From the NCBI GenBank assembly GCA_015698045.1, contig BLAL01000356.1, forward strand, positions 248,001-312,000: 64,000 nt of DNA, written 5' to 3'. The notes below the pieces were generated by a model. It saw only the letters and a program-made list of their open reading frames with translations. It was not told the DNA's origin and did not search any database. Position 1 is the first letter of the stretch. Every line of letters begins with the position of its first letter. This document shows, in pieces, positions 42,420 through 53,937 of the stretch. The position numbers were made by a program, and so were the translations under genes. The DNA comes from Rhizophagus clarus. Lineage: Eukaryota > Glomeromycota > Glomeromycetes > Glomerales > Glomeraceae.

Positions 42420-43282
42420 AGTAAAATGTTAGTAATAAAAGTGTTAATATGAATATTAGTAGAAGTGTTAGTAAAAGAAAAGAAACGTTAATAAAAAAAT
42501 TTTTACATTAGAAAGTGTTAGTATTAATGTTAGTATAAAAGTTAGTAGAAGTAAAAAAGGAACGTCAATAAAAAAAAATATAAAGTATAAGTATTAATAT
42601 TAGTGTTAATGTTAGTAGAAGTGTTAGTAAAAGTAAGGAATAAAAAATGTTTAACAGTAGAACATTGTTAGTAGGAACGTTAGTAGGAGGAAATACATTA
42701 GAAAAAAATATTAGTAAGAGTATTAACAGGATGGAAAAAGAAATTTCAACAAAAAATGTACCTTTGTATTTATTTTTTAGAAAAACTAATAAAGTAAAAA
42801 ACTCGATAGTAGAACATTGTTTAGAACGTTAGTGAGAAGAAATACGTTGGAAAAATATATTAATAAGAGTGTTAAGAATAACATAATAATGGGAAAAGAA
42901 ATTTCAACAAAAAATATACCTTTATCTTTATTTTTTAGACAAAAACAATAAAGTAAAAATTTGAGAGAGAGAAAAAAGTTTTGAAAAAAAAAATGATAAA
43001 TAAATAATTAAATCATGATTATGCAATCACATGATCAATAAAATTATCAATTTTTATTGGTTATTTGAGTAATATTATAAATAACATAATAATGGGAAAA
43101 GAAATTTCAACAAAAAATATACCTTTATCTTTATTTTTTAGACAAAACAATAAAGTAAAAATTTGAGAGAGAGAAAAAAAAGTTTTGAAAAAAAAAATGA
43201 TAAATAAATAATTAAATTGTGATCGTGCAATCACATGATCAACAAAATTATCAATTTTTATTGGTTATTTGGATAATATTAT
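42420..43282 (+). repeat. Low-complexity GTTAGTA array and 204-bp duplication
   Basis: GTTAGTAGAAGT-like repeats fill 42.42-42.68 kb. A block beginning AATAACATAATAATGGGAAA is present at about 42877-43080 and again at about 43081-43282 with few changes. No gene was recognised; possible exons with Lys/Asn-rich content are not supported. Confidence 0.7.
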
Positions 43283-44078
43283 ATTCAGCCACATCAGCCA
43301 CAAAATCGGTCACCTATCGAATACACAAGTCAATATTAGTGAAGCAGTACAAACTTGATTATTTACTATTCGTGCTCAACTTGAGTTGATAAAATTATTA
43401 AAAAATCACTGATTTTATTAAATTTATCAGAATTTTTATATCTAATTAAAGATGATTAAATTAAGTTTTACTACCGATTTCATTATAACGTTACCAACTT
43501 TTTTGTTAATCTTGGATATTTTATTTGGAATTTAAATTGTTCACTTTGAACTTGAGTTTAACTCGTTCGCTCAAGATCTTTGTGTAATGTATTGTAGATC
43601 TGTAATTATTTTATTTGTAGTCTATAATTGGCAAAGGCTTATTATAAACCAAAATAAAAAACACTATTTATTTATGTATTTGTATTATTAGATTTTACCT
43701 TTTTTAGATTTGATATATAATTAAAAAGAAGACCTTTATCTTGATATTTTGGAATCATGATCATAACAATTGAGTTTAGGTCAAGTTTAACTTGTTCATT
43801 GTGATTGATTGTATTGTAGATCTGTATCTGTATTATAATTAATATAAAGAAGACAGATCATAACAATCATGACATATTTGAGAAATTTGAACAATTTACG
43901 TAAATGTTCTTGAAGAATAATTAATATAATAATACAAGGTGATAAAAAATTGTTTATAAAAAGAGGTTTCATCTTTTTTTTTCTTACAATAAATTTGTTG
44001 TCGTTATTTTTATTATATATTCTTTTTCTTAAAATTTGTTGCCGTTATTTTTTATTATTATATATTCTTTTTCTTAAA

Positions 44079-44680
44079 ATGCCCGCAAATTGGACTGATG
44101 CAATAATTGAATATTTAATAAGATATAGGAGGTAAAAAATTAAATGAAAACTAATAAATAACTTTGATCATATTCTAGTTTTTTTTTCTCTTACGTTTCC
44201 TGATCTAAAAATTAAATAAATAATGTAAAGGAGAAGGAACAACTACTACCATGACATACCCGGGAGGGACCGCTCCGAATTCTGGGAGAGCCTAGCTCGA
44301 AGAATTCGGAGACGGTTCCGCGTGAGGTTCACTGGCCAACAGGTAGAAAGAAAGTGGAGAAACTTGGTCAGGAATTTTAATGTTAGTAAAATAATAATAA
44401 ATCATAAAAAAAAATAAAAAAAAATAAAAAATTAATAGTATTAACATTTTTAGAATTTCTGTGAATGGAGGAATGGTGCGCGAAATGGAAGGTGGTCCCG
44501 GGAAGGAGAAAGATATTATAGGCAGTTCCGCACAAGGTTTTGGGACAGACCTGGTAATTATTAAGAATTTTTTTAATTTATATTTAAGTTATTTAAGTTC
44601 TAAATTTATATATATTTCTTAAGAAACCATCACAGTCGTAGGTGGCGTAGAAACATTACGCAATAGCGGCGTCAGAATCC
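44079..44680 (+). CDS. Myb/SANT-like DNA-binding gene in hAT element 1
   Basis: Exons are 44079-44131, 44231-44381, 44454-44553 and one starting near 44624, with canonical GT..AG introns in consistent phases. The start is the ATG at 44079. The frame begins MPANWTDAIIEYLIRYRR. Exon 2 completes a Myb/trihelix-like domain (EFWESLARRIRRRF; VRFTGQQVERKWRNLVRNF), with Trp, Phe and Trp spaced as in SANT-like domains that bind DNA. Exon 3 is Arg/Trp/Tyr-rich (RYYRQFRTRFWDRP). The last exon and stop are uncertain: one phase reads through into AT repeats, the other gives an Arg-rich tail with a stop. The encoded protein probably binds DNA; whether it serves the element or was captured is unknown. Confidence 0.65.
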
Positions 44681-45084
44681 ATAAATTATATTTTTTTATT
44701 TTTATTTTTTTTTTTATTTTGTATTTTTTATATTTTATTTTTATTTTTATTTTTTATTTATATTTTTATATTTTTATTATTTTTATTATTATTATTTTTT
44801 ATTTTTTATTATCTTTTATTATTATTATTTTTTATTTTTTATTATCTTTTTTTATTATTATTTTTTATTAAATATATATATATTTTATATAGTCATCTAA
44901 TTATTATTTTAATATTTTTACTATTTTATAATTTGATTTGATATCGGCTTATATTCAACTGAAATTAAAAAATTCGACCTCAATTATAAGTAATTAAAGC
45001 TTATTATAATAAATTGCTTTTATTCAATAAACATTCATTTTTTTTTTATTAAAGTATTAATTAAATAAACAATCTGTCGTCATA

Positions 45085-45241
45085 TGAGGTCTTTGCAATA
45101 AAAAGGTACGAAACTCAAAAAAAAATAAAAATTCAATTAATATTAAATTTACACTTATTTTAGCATAAAAAACATAATTAGCATATAAAGTAAATTTAAA
45201 AATTTTTTTGAGTTTCGTACCTTTCTATTGCAAAGACCCCA
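45085..45241. mobile_element. Tc1/mariner-type MITE, 157 bp, nested
   Basis: The two ends (TGAGGTCTTTGCAATA and the complement of TGGGGTCTTTGCAATA) pair over about 38 bp with few mismatches. TA flanks both sides (45083-45084 and 45242-45243). It sits inside hAT element 1 and is non-coding. Confidence 0.8.
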
Positions 45242-45587
45242 TATATTATATAATATATTGTAATGATGAAATGTCTCCAATAAATTTTTAAAAAAGGTAC
45301 ATTTAGGCATGACAGATCTAATACCGCTGATTCTTCCAAAATGTTACTAAAATCTTTCCATAGATCAAATTAAGAGAACTAAACTATCAATTTACAATAT
45401 AAAATCTTGAAATAATTTTTCACATTTTCAAAATACGTGATCAAACTCATTTTTGCTAAACTGCTAAAACCTTTTAGCGTTTACATGCAATAGTTTCAGC
45501 ATTTTAATTTAATTTGACGATCATTGATTATCATGATCAATCTATTTTTACGGTTTTCTAAACCATGATTTTTTTTATTTTTTTTAG

Positions 45588-46143
45588 GTTGCTGGACTCC
45601 TGGACTTGAAATGTAAGTTGGAAGCAGTGAGAGAATTTTTTTAATATTAAAGAAATGTTACTAACGTTTCTTTATTTTTTTTAGGTTGCCAGCCTTCTTG
45701 AACGAACTGGACTTGGGAAATGTAAGTTGGAAAGGATGGTGATTTTTTTTTAATATTAAAGAAACGTTACTAACGTTTCTTTCTTTATTTTTTTTAGGTT
45801 GCCGGCCTTCTTGGACGAACTAGACTTGGGAATGTAAGTTAGAAAAGGCGGGAATTTTTTTTTAATATTAAAGAAACGTTACTAATATTTCTTTCTTTAT
45901 TTTTTTTAGGTTGCCGGCCTTCTTGGACAAACTGGACTTGGGAAATGTAAGTTGGAAAGGGTGGTGATTTTTTTTTAATGTTAAAGAAACGTTACTAACA
46001 TTTCTTTCTTTATTTCTTTCAGATTGCTGGACTCCGGACTTGAAATGTAAGGAGGGAGGAAGGGATATTTTTTGAATATTAAAGAAACAGTTTAAACGTT
46101 TCTTTTATTTATTTTAGGTTGCAGTTTCCCTTGTTCCTCTTGA
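45588..46143 (+). CDS. Tandem micro-exon array, one open spliced frame
   Basis: Five micro-exons (A 45588-45612, B 45685-45721, C 45798-45833, D 45910-45946, E 46023-46046) of 25, 37, 36, 37 and 24 nt, plus a last exon F from 46118, recur with a period of about 95-113 bp. Each is preceded by a T-rich TTTTAG- or TTTCAG-type acceptor and followed by a GTAAGT- or GTAAGG-type donor. Exons B, C and D are close copies (core GTTGCCGGCCTTCTTGGAC). In one phase A to E (159 nt) splice into an open frame that stops in F at TGA 46141-46143. The peptide is short, with VAGLLGRTRLGN and its relatives. The upstream exon that starts it is not identified. Gene status rests on the splice signals and open frame; I know no family. 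Confidence 0.6.
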
Positions 46144-46439
46144 TCCTAATGTGATCACGATTAAGAAAAGTTTGAGCAAACTTTTCTTAAAATTGTATTA
46201 TAAATGACTGTAACTTTTTTATTAATTTATTGTAATAAAATATGTAATAAAATAAAAATATTAACAATAATAATTATACTTTTAAACACTTTACAAAAAA
46301 TTTATAAACTTGATAATGCATTCAACAAATAAGACAATAAAAATTTTTTAACTACATTAAACGAATTAAAAATTTCTAAAAAGAAAAATCTATAAAGAAA
46401 GTAAACTCTAAAAAATTTCTTAATACGTTATATAATATG

Positions 46440-46926
46440 AAATCTAACGTATTAAAATTTGTATCACATATCGGGTACTTGATATGTGTAAGATAGAACT
46501 GTGCCCGATATATATTAAATAACATATTGGTGACCAATAGTTTAGCTATCAGAGTCTTGGTAATTAGGCATATTTTGAAGTGTAATAAATCAGGTACCCA
46601 ATATGTAAAAATACCTGATATTTATCTGATTAGCCGCCGATATATAAGTTTCTGATATGTACCCGATAGAATTGATTTTGACCAGTGTTTTGAAGTGTTT
46701 TGTTCAATCCAGTTTAGTTCAGTTTTTTTGGAACTAAAACCTAGAATCGAACTGATTTTTTTAAACTGTAACCATTTTTGGTAAATGTTTTTTAACTGAA
46801 AACTTTTTAGTAAAAGTTCTATCAAGAAACAGTTTTCAGTAAAAATTTTAAACTGAAAAATGGTTTTGGTAAAATTTTATGGACCAAAACTGAAAATGGA
46901 ATTGAAAACTGCAATTCAGAGTTCTA
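46440..46926 (-). repeat. Right modular subterminal array of hAT element 1
   Basis: This mirrors 41701-42200: GGGTACTTGATATGTG-type motifs inside and TTTTCAGTAAAAATTTTAAA-type outside, ending at the TAGAACTCTG terminus. Confidence 0.75.
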
Positions 46927-47519
46927 GCTAGTAAGGCTAAAACACTGATAGATTCCCATCATGCTTAAATAGTTATTATTACTGCTTGCTTCATTTCATT
47001 ATAAATTCTATTATTATTTTATTTACCTTAAATTTATTCTTATTAGATATCACAGTGTTATATCAAACTGGGTTGTATAATTGAGTCTAGGGCTCTGATC
47101 AGTTTCAGTAATTACTGAACTGTACTGATCAGTTTTGGTATCAGAGCAGTTTCAGTTTTATGATTTATCGAACTGAAACTTTCAGTTTCAGTATCAGTTT
47201 TATGATTTATTGAACTGATTTACTAATAATAAAAACATTTTTTAAAAATGTTTTTTTATTAGATAATGTAGTTAAAAAAAATGTTTCATGACATTTTTTT
47301 TGTAAAATTAGTAAATAACGTTGCAAAACATTTTTTACATAGGTGATTTAATATAAAAAATAATATTTTGCAGTGTTATTTTTCTATTTTATTTAAAAAT
47401 ATTGTGAAATGTTTTTTTTATAAGCAATTTAATATAAAAAACAGCTTATAACGTTTTTTTGTGAAATTTGTAAAAAATATTACAGAACATTTTTTATATA
47501 TACAACTTTACAGAAACAT

Positions 47520-48330
47520 AGAGTTTGATGTCAATGTTGATTTAATATCGATTTGATATCTTCACTATATCTTTACGATATCATAATTAAAAATCGAATC
47601 GACAACTTTAAGTTAGACTTAAATATGCTGATCAGATATTATGATTTGTGATGATATCAAATTAATATCAAATTAACACATAATTCGACACTTTATCAGC
47701 ATCATAGTGATATCATTAAAAAATTAGTTTAACATAGAAATTTCATTGTATTAATATCAAATTAGCACTATAATAATATCGAATCAATATCTCAAGAATA
47801 TCATTTCAAATATTAAAACATCTACTCAACATTACAATTACATTATTTAGACATCAAACCACTAACTTAAAAGTATCATTTCAGATATTAAAATATTTTT
47901 ATCAATATCAAAACTACATTATGTTAATATCGATTTAATATTCCAAAATATTATTTTTCAAAATTAAAATTAGTATGATATTGAAACGATATCGCATTAA
48001 GATCTCAAGAATATTGTTTTCAAATATTAAAAACATCAAAGCTACATTGTGTTAATATCGAATTAATATTAGGAAATTATATTTACAATTTAATTGATTT
48101 AATTAATAAATATAATACATAATTTCCGTATATAACAAAGATTTTTATAGTTAACCCAAGTGTGTAATCATAAACAAGAATATGAAAACAAATAAAAATA
48201 ATAATAAAAAAAAATATGTATATATATACTATAATGTTAAATAGCTCTAGCGATATCATAGTTCGTCAATTCAATGTTATGGTAATATTAAATTGATATC
48301 GCAAGGATATTTTTACAAAAAAAAAATAAT
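47520..48330 (+). repeat. Left GATATC-rich subterminal array
   Basis: There are dozens of AATATCGAATTAATATC / GATATCATTAAAA variants with irregular spacing. Similar arrays (ATATCATGACGATGC) in the opposite half lie at 51.9-52.5 kb. No coding content. Confidence 0.7.
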
Positions 48331-49246
48331 AATTACAAAAAATGTGACTAAACATTGTGTTGCTTAAAAAATTATAAATAATTCATATAATTATAAGAAA
48401 AATTGGAATAAGTTATATGGTTACGACAAAAGCAAAAAACCAGAAATGTTATTCTTGTAATAAACTGCAATATGGCCTAAAAGGTTGGAGGTCGTAGGAA
48501 CGCAGCCATTCATAACCTTTTTAATATTATAATCATTAAAATTATTCAAAAAAATTAAGCGTTATTTATCTATATGAAAGTATTTAAGCGAAAAAGAAAA
48601 AGAAGAAAAGTAAACATGAAGAAAAATAATGAAGCTTTGTATCCATGTCATTTTCAGAGCCAGTACAAGCGCGTTTATTATTCTCTTCAGGAGGAGGAGA
48701 ACATGTATTTTGTCTAGGAGCATTATCGGAACTTTCTTGAAAAACAGGAGAAGAGGTGTTTGAGAAGGTTTAGTAACAGGTTAAAAAAAAAGCAATAAAG
48801 ATAAATATAAATAAAAACCAAATATTTATTTTTGAGGTTCATAAATATTCATAAACGTGAAAGGATAAAGGATATGAAAGGTAAAGAATATAAGAATTTT
48901 TTTTGCGGGATCATTGTTTATATATGTGTACAATAACTAAAACAACCAACTTTTATTGGATGATCAGAAAATGACTACGTGTGAGCATATTATCAATGTT
49001 ACCACAATGTCATTTAGATATCTAATCGATTTTAATATTGTTAAATAATGATAATTATTTCATAATTATATAACATTAGATTAAATAGTTAAATAGCATT
49101 ATATTATTGTTAAATAACGTTAATTACATCAATATCAATAATAATTATAAAATATTTGAAATCAATTATGCTAAATCTATAATAATAAAAAAAAACGTTA
49201 AAAATGTTTTTAATAAAAACAAAATAAAAAAGAAAGTTATGATTAC

Positions 49247-50343
49247 CAATCAAAGTTAGAATCTACAAAGGAGACAAGAAAAAAAATAAAATAAAATAAA
49301 ATTCTGAAACTTACTAAAAAGGATCTAAAGCTAAATCTAATGCCAGAACCTACAAAAAAAAAAAAAAATAAAGAAACGTTAGTTATAACGTTTTTAATTT
49401 TTAACGTTTCCAATTAATAAATTAAAAAAATATTATTATTTTGTTGCAAAACTTACATTTTAGGTATTTCCAGTATATTATAGATCTGAAACCTACAAAG
49501 AAATAAAACGAAACGTTAGAGAATATCTTGTTAAAAAGTTTCATATTTCGAAACTTAATGAGAAGTTCAGTATCCGACCTTGAACAGATTTTCCTACAAA
49601 AAAAATTGAAAATAAATTTTTTTTTCCTACAAAAAAAAAATATTAAACTTTCTTTTAAAGTGAGATAAATTACAAACTTTTAATTGTTACGTTAAAAAAA
49701 TCCAATTTTTTTTATTATTCTTCTAATACCCAATGCAATTTTCTTTGATTCACTCCATGGATTTAAAAGCTGCGTGAAAAAATGAAACCACGTGTTTAGG
49801 TTTCTCTGGAAAAAAATGTGAAAATTTGAAACATTAATAAACGTTTCGTTACAGTAAATAAAAAAGAAAAAAAATAAAGAAATTCACCCGTTAAATTCTA
49901 ACGCATCAAATGACCTGGTCGTCTAAATAAAGTCTACTAGCCGTCTAAAAAAAAAAGAAAACAGAGCTTTAGAAAATATTTCGTTAAATAATTAAATTTA
50001 AAAAAAAATAGAGTTCTGATTCCCTTAACACATCATATAAAGTGATAATAACGTACTTCTTTGATATTCTTCTATATAGTTTATCTGACATCCTATCTAA
50101 AAAAGAGCAAATTGTGATGTTAGCATACGTTTTATGCGTTTCATCATATATAAATAAACTAAAACAAAAGAAAAACTTATCAAAATTGAAATCCTGCGCA
50201 GTCAAAGAAATTATAAATCCAAAGAACCACCTAAAAAAAGAAAAGAAATAAACTGTTAAAAAATGCTCGTTAAAATAAAATAAAGAAAAAAAAAAAATAG
50301 ATAACTTACGAAATATCACAACCAGAAAACTGAAAGATGACAT
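49247..50343 (-). other. Minus-strand micro-exon gene remnants in hAT element 2
   Basis: On the minus strand, small exon-like blocks with good signals are found. 50343 down to about 50310 encodes Met-Ser-Ser-Phe-Ser-Phe-Leu and ends at GTAAGT. 49492-49457 (36 nt) is bounded by TTTGTAG and GTAAGT. 49349-49315 (35 nt) is bounded by TTTTTGTAG and GTAAGT. 49262-49247 (16 nt) is bounded by TTTGTAG and GTAATC. These are probably exons of one gene of short repeated exons, but a continuous frame could not be traced by eye. Signals on the opposite strand at 51.25 kb look similar. Confidence 0.45.
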
Positions 50344-51246
50344 TTAAAAAAAAGAAAAAATTGATATATATGTATATTTCATAAAAAGTTGAAAAAATTT
50401 TTTTGATAATTGAAAATACAAAAAGGATGAGTAAAAAGGAAGGAACAAGTAAAAGAATGAAGTGAAAGAATGAAGAAATGAAGGAAGAACGAAAGAAAGA
50501 GAAATGGAGAGAAAATAAAGAGCAAAAGAAAAGGGAAAGGAACGAACAAGTTAAGAGAAAAGGAAGAGCAAGTGGAAATTTAGCTGATCAAATTGCGATG
50601 ATTATCAATACGATTAATAATTATCAATACTGTTATGGCAGCCGGCTGGCTACAGAAAAAGTGTAGAGTAATTCTCCTTATGATTCAAAATTGAAAGTGA
50701 AAATTTTTGCTAGGGATATAATTTACGAAAAAATGAAATCAAAAACTCAACTTTTACTAAGAAGTACCATTTTTGAGTATAGTGGAGGCCTTTCCAATGA
50801 AAAGAGTATTCAGCAGAAAATTAGACCCTATAATGCTCGCTGGGTTAATGATTTTCCAAAATGCTGAACAAGTAGAGAAATAAGCATATCGAAATTAATG
50901 ATGCACAATTTTTAATAATTTAATTAAAATCTACAATATCAAGAAAAATTTGAACGAATTTTTCTTATTTTTTTTTAAAAGTTTAAGGTTCTATATATTG
51001 ATACTTTTGCATTAAAAAATATTTGATTCATTAATCATTTTTAAAAAGATAACTTTTTTTAAGCTGAATTCATTCGCTTTTTTTTTAAAAAAAAAATTTT
51101 TTTTTCGATTTTTTAAACCATTTTTTTTTTCATTTAAAAACTTTATTTTTTTATTTTTTATTTTTTAAAAAAAAAACTTTTTTTTCATTTTTTTCTATAA
51201 GAAAAATTATTTTATTTATTTCGTTATTAAAAAGAATACATGAATT

Positions 51247-51512
51247 ATGAATACTGAAATATTAAAACCGGAATTTAGAATTAAGGTAAGAGGAGAGGGG
51301 ATTTTTCGTATATTCTTTTCTTTAAGAAACTACTGTTTCTTTCTTCTTTTTTTTAGGTTGGCAGACAAAAATTACAAACCCGAACTTTTGAATTTAGGTA
51401 AAAAGGGTGTTAAGAAGCATGTTTTTTGTTATATTTTCTAAAAAATGTTACTAAACATTCCTTCTTTTTTTTAGGTTACCAGATTTTGGACGAACTCTGA
51501 TTTGGAATTATT
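51247..51512 (+). CDS. Plus-strand micro-exon gene in hAT element 2
   Basis: Exons 51247-51285 (39 nt, starts ATG), 51357-51397 (41 nt) and 51475-51512 (38 nt) have GTAAGA, GTAAAA and GTAATT donors and T-rich TTTTTTAG acceptors. Spliced, they read without stop: MNTEILKPEFRIK, VGRQKLQTRTFEF and LPDFGRTLIWNY. The spacing, about 115 bp, and the start GTTGGCAG / GTTACCAG of the exons resemble the micro-exons of hAT element 1 (GTTGCCGG). The end of the gene was not found. The last exon shares FGRT with the GRT phrase of the array in element 1. Confidence 0.5.
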
Positions 51513-52908
51513 GTAATTCTGAGAGGAGAGATTTTTTAATATATTAAAGAAACATAACTAATATTTCTTTTTTTATTTTATCTTTTTTGTTACTGAACTT
51601 TTGGATGAACTGGTCAAAGATAAAAGTTTTTTTAATAAATATGCATTCATGCGTGATTCTATATTCCGAAAACTAATTGTTATTATTATCATATGTTCTT
51701 ATTTGTGACTAAATTTTCTAATGATAAATATTTAATAATTCAAAAAGAAATACTTAGTTTATTTACTAATAGAAATATGAAATAAATATACAGTATATCG
51801 GTTTTTTAATAAATGCAATTAGATCATTTATAAATATTTTTAAAAAAAGATTATCTGATCGAGACTGAAACCATGTATATCATATAATGAAAGCATTGTA
51901 ATGTCATAGTAGCAATTTCAAAATGATGACTTGTGGCAATATCATGACGATGCAAAATCAATATCATTAAAATATTATTAAAAATCATTGTCATAGTAGC
52001 AACACCGAAATGATGACAATAGAATATTTCTTTGTGAAGATATCATTCGATACCGTTGCAATAATTGTGGTGATATCGTAACAACACAAAATCAATATCA
52101 TTAAAAAAATTAATTTTTTTAAAAATCATTATTATAGTAGCAATAACGAAATGATGATGATAGGATATTCCTTTTGTGAAGATATTGTTACAATATCATC
52201 ACAATAATTGTGGTGATATTGTGACAATGCAAAATCAATATTGTTGAAAATCATTATCATAGTAGCAATATTGAAATGATCATTCAATAATTGTGGTGAT
52301 ATCGTGACAATTTTTTTTAAAAATCATCATCATAATAGCAATATCGAAATGACGATAATAGGATATTTCTTTATAAAGATATTGTTACGATATCATCACA
52401 ATAAGTTGTAATGATATCATGATGACATACTATCAATATCGTAAAAATATCATCTCCAACATCAATACTGCTATGACCTAAATATTATATTATATTTATA
52501 TCAAATCAACATCACCTAAAATTTCAAGGTTTCTGTAAAGAATTTAATATAAAAAATAACGTTTACAACATTATTTTTTCATTTTATTTGAAATTTAATA
52601 TAAAAAAATGTTTTGGCAACATTTTTTTTGAGAAACTTGCAAAACCATTGCGAAATATTTTTATTAAATAATTTAATATAAAAAAACGTCTTACAACGTT
52701 TTTTTGTCACTTTAATAAAAATGTTGTGAAACGTTTTTTTATAAATAATTTGAAAAAAATAATATAAACTGATTTTTACTAATAATATTTGGTAAATCAG
52801 TTCAGTTTTTGATAATTACCAGTTAGTTTTGGTAATCACTAATACTGATACTGATCAATTCAGTTCAGTATCAGTTTTTGCAAAAACCGAACCAAACTGA
52901 ACTGATCA

Positions 52909-53143
52909 TAAAGTTGCCTGTCTAAACTAATTTTAAATTTAGCTAAACGTCTAAACTCTAGTTTTACTGATTTTTTAATAATACTTCACTATTGTTTTGC
53001 TATTTAATATGATTTACTATAAGTTTTGATATTTATCAAGTTTCGCTAATTTTTTACTAAGATTTTAATATAGTTTTGTCAAGTTTTACCCTTTCAACAT
53101 TTAGACAATTTGCTAAACTACCTAGTTTTACCCAACAACCTTA
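52909..53143. mobile_element. hAT-type MITE, 235 bp, in element 2 end
   Basis: The ends are TAAAGTTG and the complement of TAAGGTTG. The perfect 8-bp duplication is ACTGATCA (52901-52908 and 53144-53151). Removing it restores the right terminus of element 2 so that it reads TAGGGTTCTGATCAGTTCAG, matching the left terminus better. The inside is rich in TTTTAGCAAATT-like motifs and non-coding. Confidence 0.85.
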
Positions 53144-53937
53144 ACTGATCAGAACCCTAATTGAGTTTAATGATAATATAGAGATAGCAATTCATAATAT
53201 TGCAGGAATAAAAGTTGCCAACTTGCTGCCAAATCGTAATTAAGGTATTTCAATAGTTAAAGAAATTATAATCAATATTTTTGTTCGTCAGTAATAATAT
53301 TTATACTTCGTATAGAAAAAGAAAAAATTGGAATATATAATAGCTGGAATTAAAAGTCTACATGAATGAACATAACCAGTTTAAGGAGAAAATATGGGAT
53401 TTGTATATACCAGGATTTTGCCTGGAATTGGAAAATGAAAAAAATGATCTTCAGCTCAAATAAAAAAAATTCAAAAACAGAGAAAAAATGAAAAGTCCAA
53501 TCTGGAATATTCTACTCATACAGAATCATCTAAAAAATGGACACTACCTATTGTTGCTAGTAAAGGTATAATAGTTTTTTTTGTATTTATTTTAAAGTTC
53601 CCATAAAACTAATAATATTTTGTGATTTAGATGATTCTATCACTAATGATGAATTGCCAGAATTAGTATGAGCAATTTAAAACTGAAAAAAGTTTTTTTT
53701 TCACAAAAATAAAAACTAATTACTTTGCAGAAACTTTTAAAATTGAAACCACATCATGAACAAGTCGAATTTATATCATAAACCTTATGACCAAGATCTG
53801 ATCACGATATGGTTTCATATTCTTATAATAAGTTTAAGTAAATCATGTGTATAAGGTTGACGCATATTAAGGAGACCATCACCTAATTTAACTGAGTTAT
53901 ACAAAATTCGTAAAGTAGACCTTAAAGTAATATTAAA

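Larger units (their letters stand above)
41701..46926 (+). mobile_element. Large hAT-type element 1, 5.2 kb, no transposase
   Basis: The left end is TAGAGCTCTGAATGG. The right end is the complement of TAGAACTCTGAATTG. The perfect 8-bp duplication is GCTAGTAA (41693-41700 and 46927-46934). The outer parts on both sides are inverted, degenerate arrays: first motifs with TTTTCAGTTAAAA, then TATCGGGTACATAT, about 500 bp per side. In the middle lie a plus-strand Myb/SANT-like gene (about 44.08-44.7 kb), a Tc1-type MITE and an array of micro-exons (45.59-46.14 kb). No hAT transposase or BED finger was recognised. The broken host gene continues on both sides (frame not lost). Confidence 0.85.
47088..53159. 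mobile_element. Large hAT-type element 2, 6.1 kb, no transposase
   Basis: The left end is TAGGGCTCTGATCAGTT. The right end is the complement of TAGGGTTCTGATCAGTT. The flanks ATTGAGTC (47080-47087) and ATTGAGTT (53160-53167) match at seven of eight bases. Removing it joins GTATAATTGAGTT to TAATGATAAT and restores the frame of the broken host gene. Subterminal zones are modular and inverted: CAGTTTCAGTATCAG outside, then TTTTTTACGTT-like blocks, then GATATC-rich arrays (47.5-48.3 and 51.9-52.5 kb). The interior has micro-exon genes on both strands. No transposase was recognised. A small MITE is inserted near its right end. Confidence 0.85.
24850..53800 (+). pseudogene. Transposase-like repeat-family gene, cut by four insertions
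   Basis: Pieces of one plus-strand gene lie at about 24850-25020, 25480-26456, 40666-40934, 41522-41700, 46927-47087 and 53160-53800. They read in order: an N-terminal part (CSDVTF..SHDKFK), NDFTYEELEHNLEVASYTI, GLPKMYLQDYKKMF, QSSRFIYQDDLGGLSL; then after the Polinton IIVDYKM, FFGKRG; then HYHCTELMLIIDQW, AKTLIDSHHA; then KLGCIIEF joined to NDNIEIAIHNIAGIKVANLL and THTESSKKWTLPIV. Several introns are visible. The scattered VDYKM, DN.SHYH and IDSHH motifs suggest an RNase-H-fold DDE nuclease, which is tentative. I recall this family as highly repeated in Rhizophagus. Nonsense codons are numerous, mostly C-to-T or G-to-A type. The coordinate range includes all the insertions. Confidence 0.7.

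Noticed and set aside
42647..42832. Sixty-one-residue frame in hAT element 1
   Set aside because: It consists of translated GTTAGTA and AAAAATATT low-complexity repeats and lacks any domain.
44690..44930. Open frame of Phe/Ile/Tyr codons after the Myb-like gene
   Set aside because: It is a translation of TTATTTTT simple repeat with no gene evidence; the real end of the Myb-like gene is left open.
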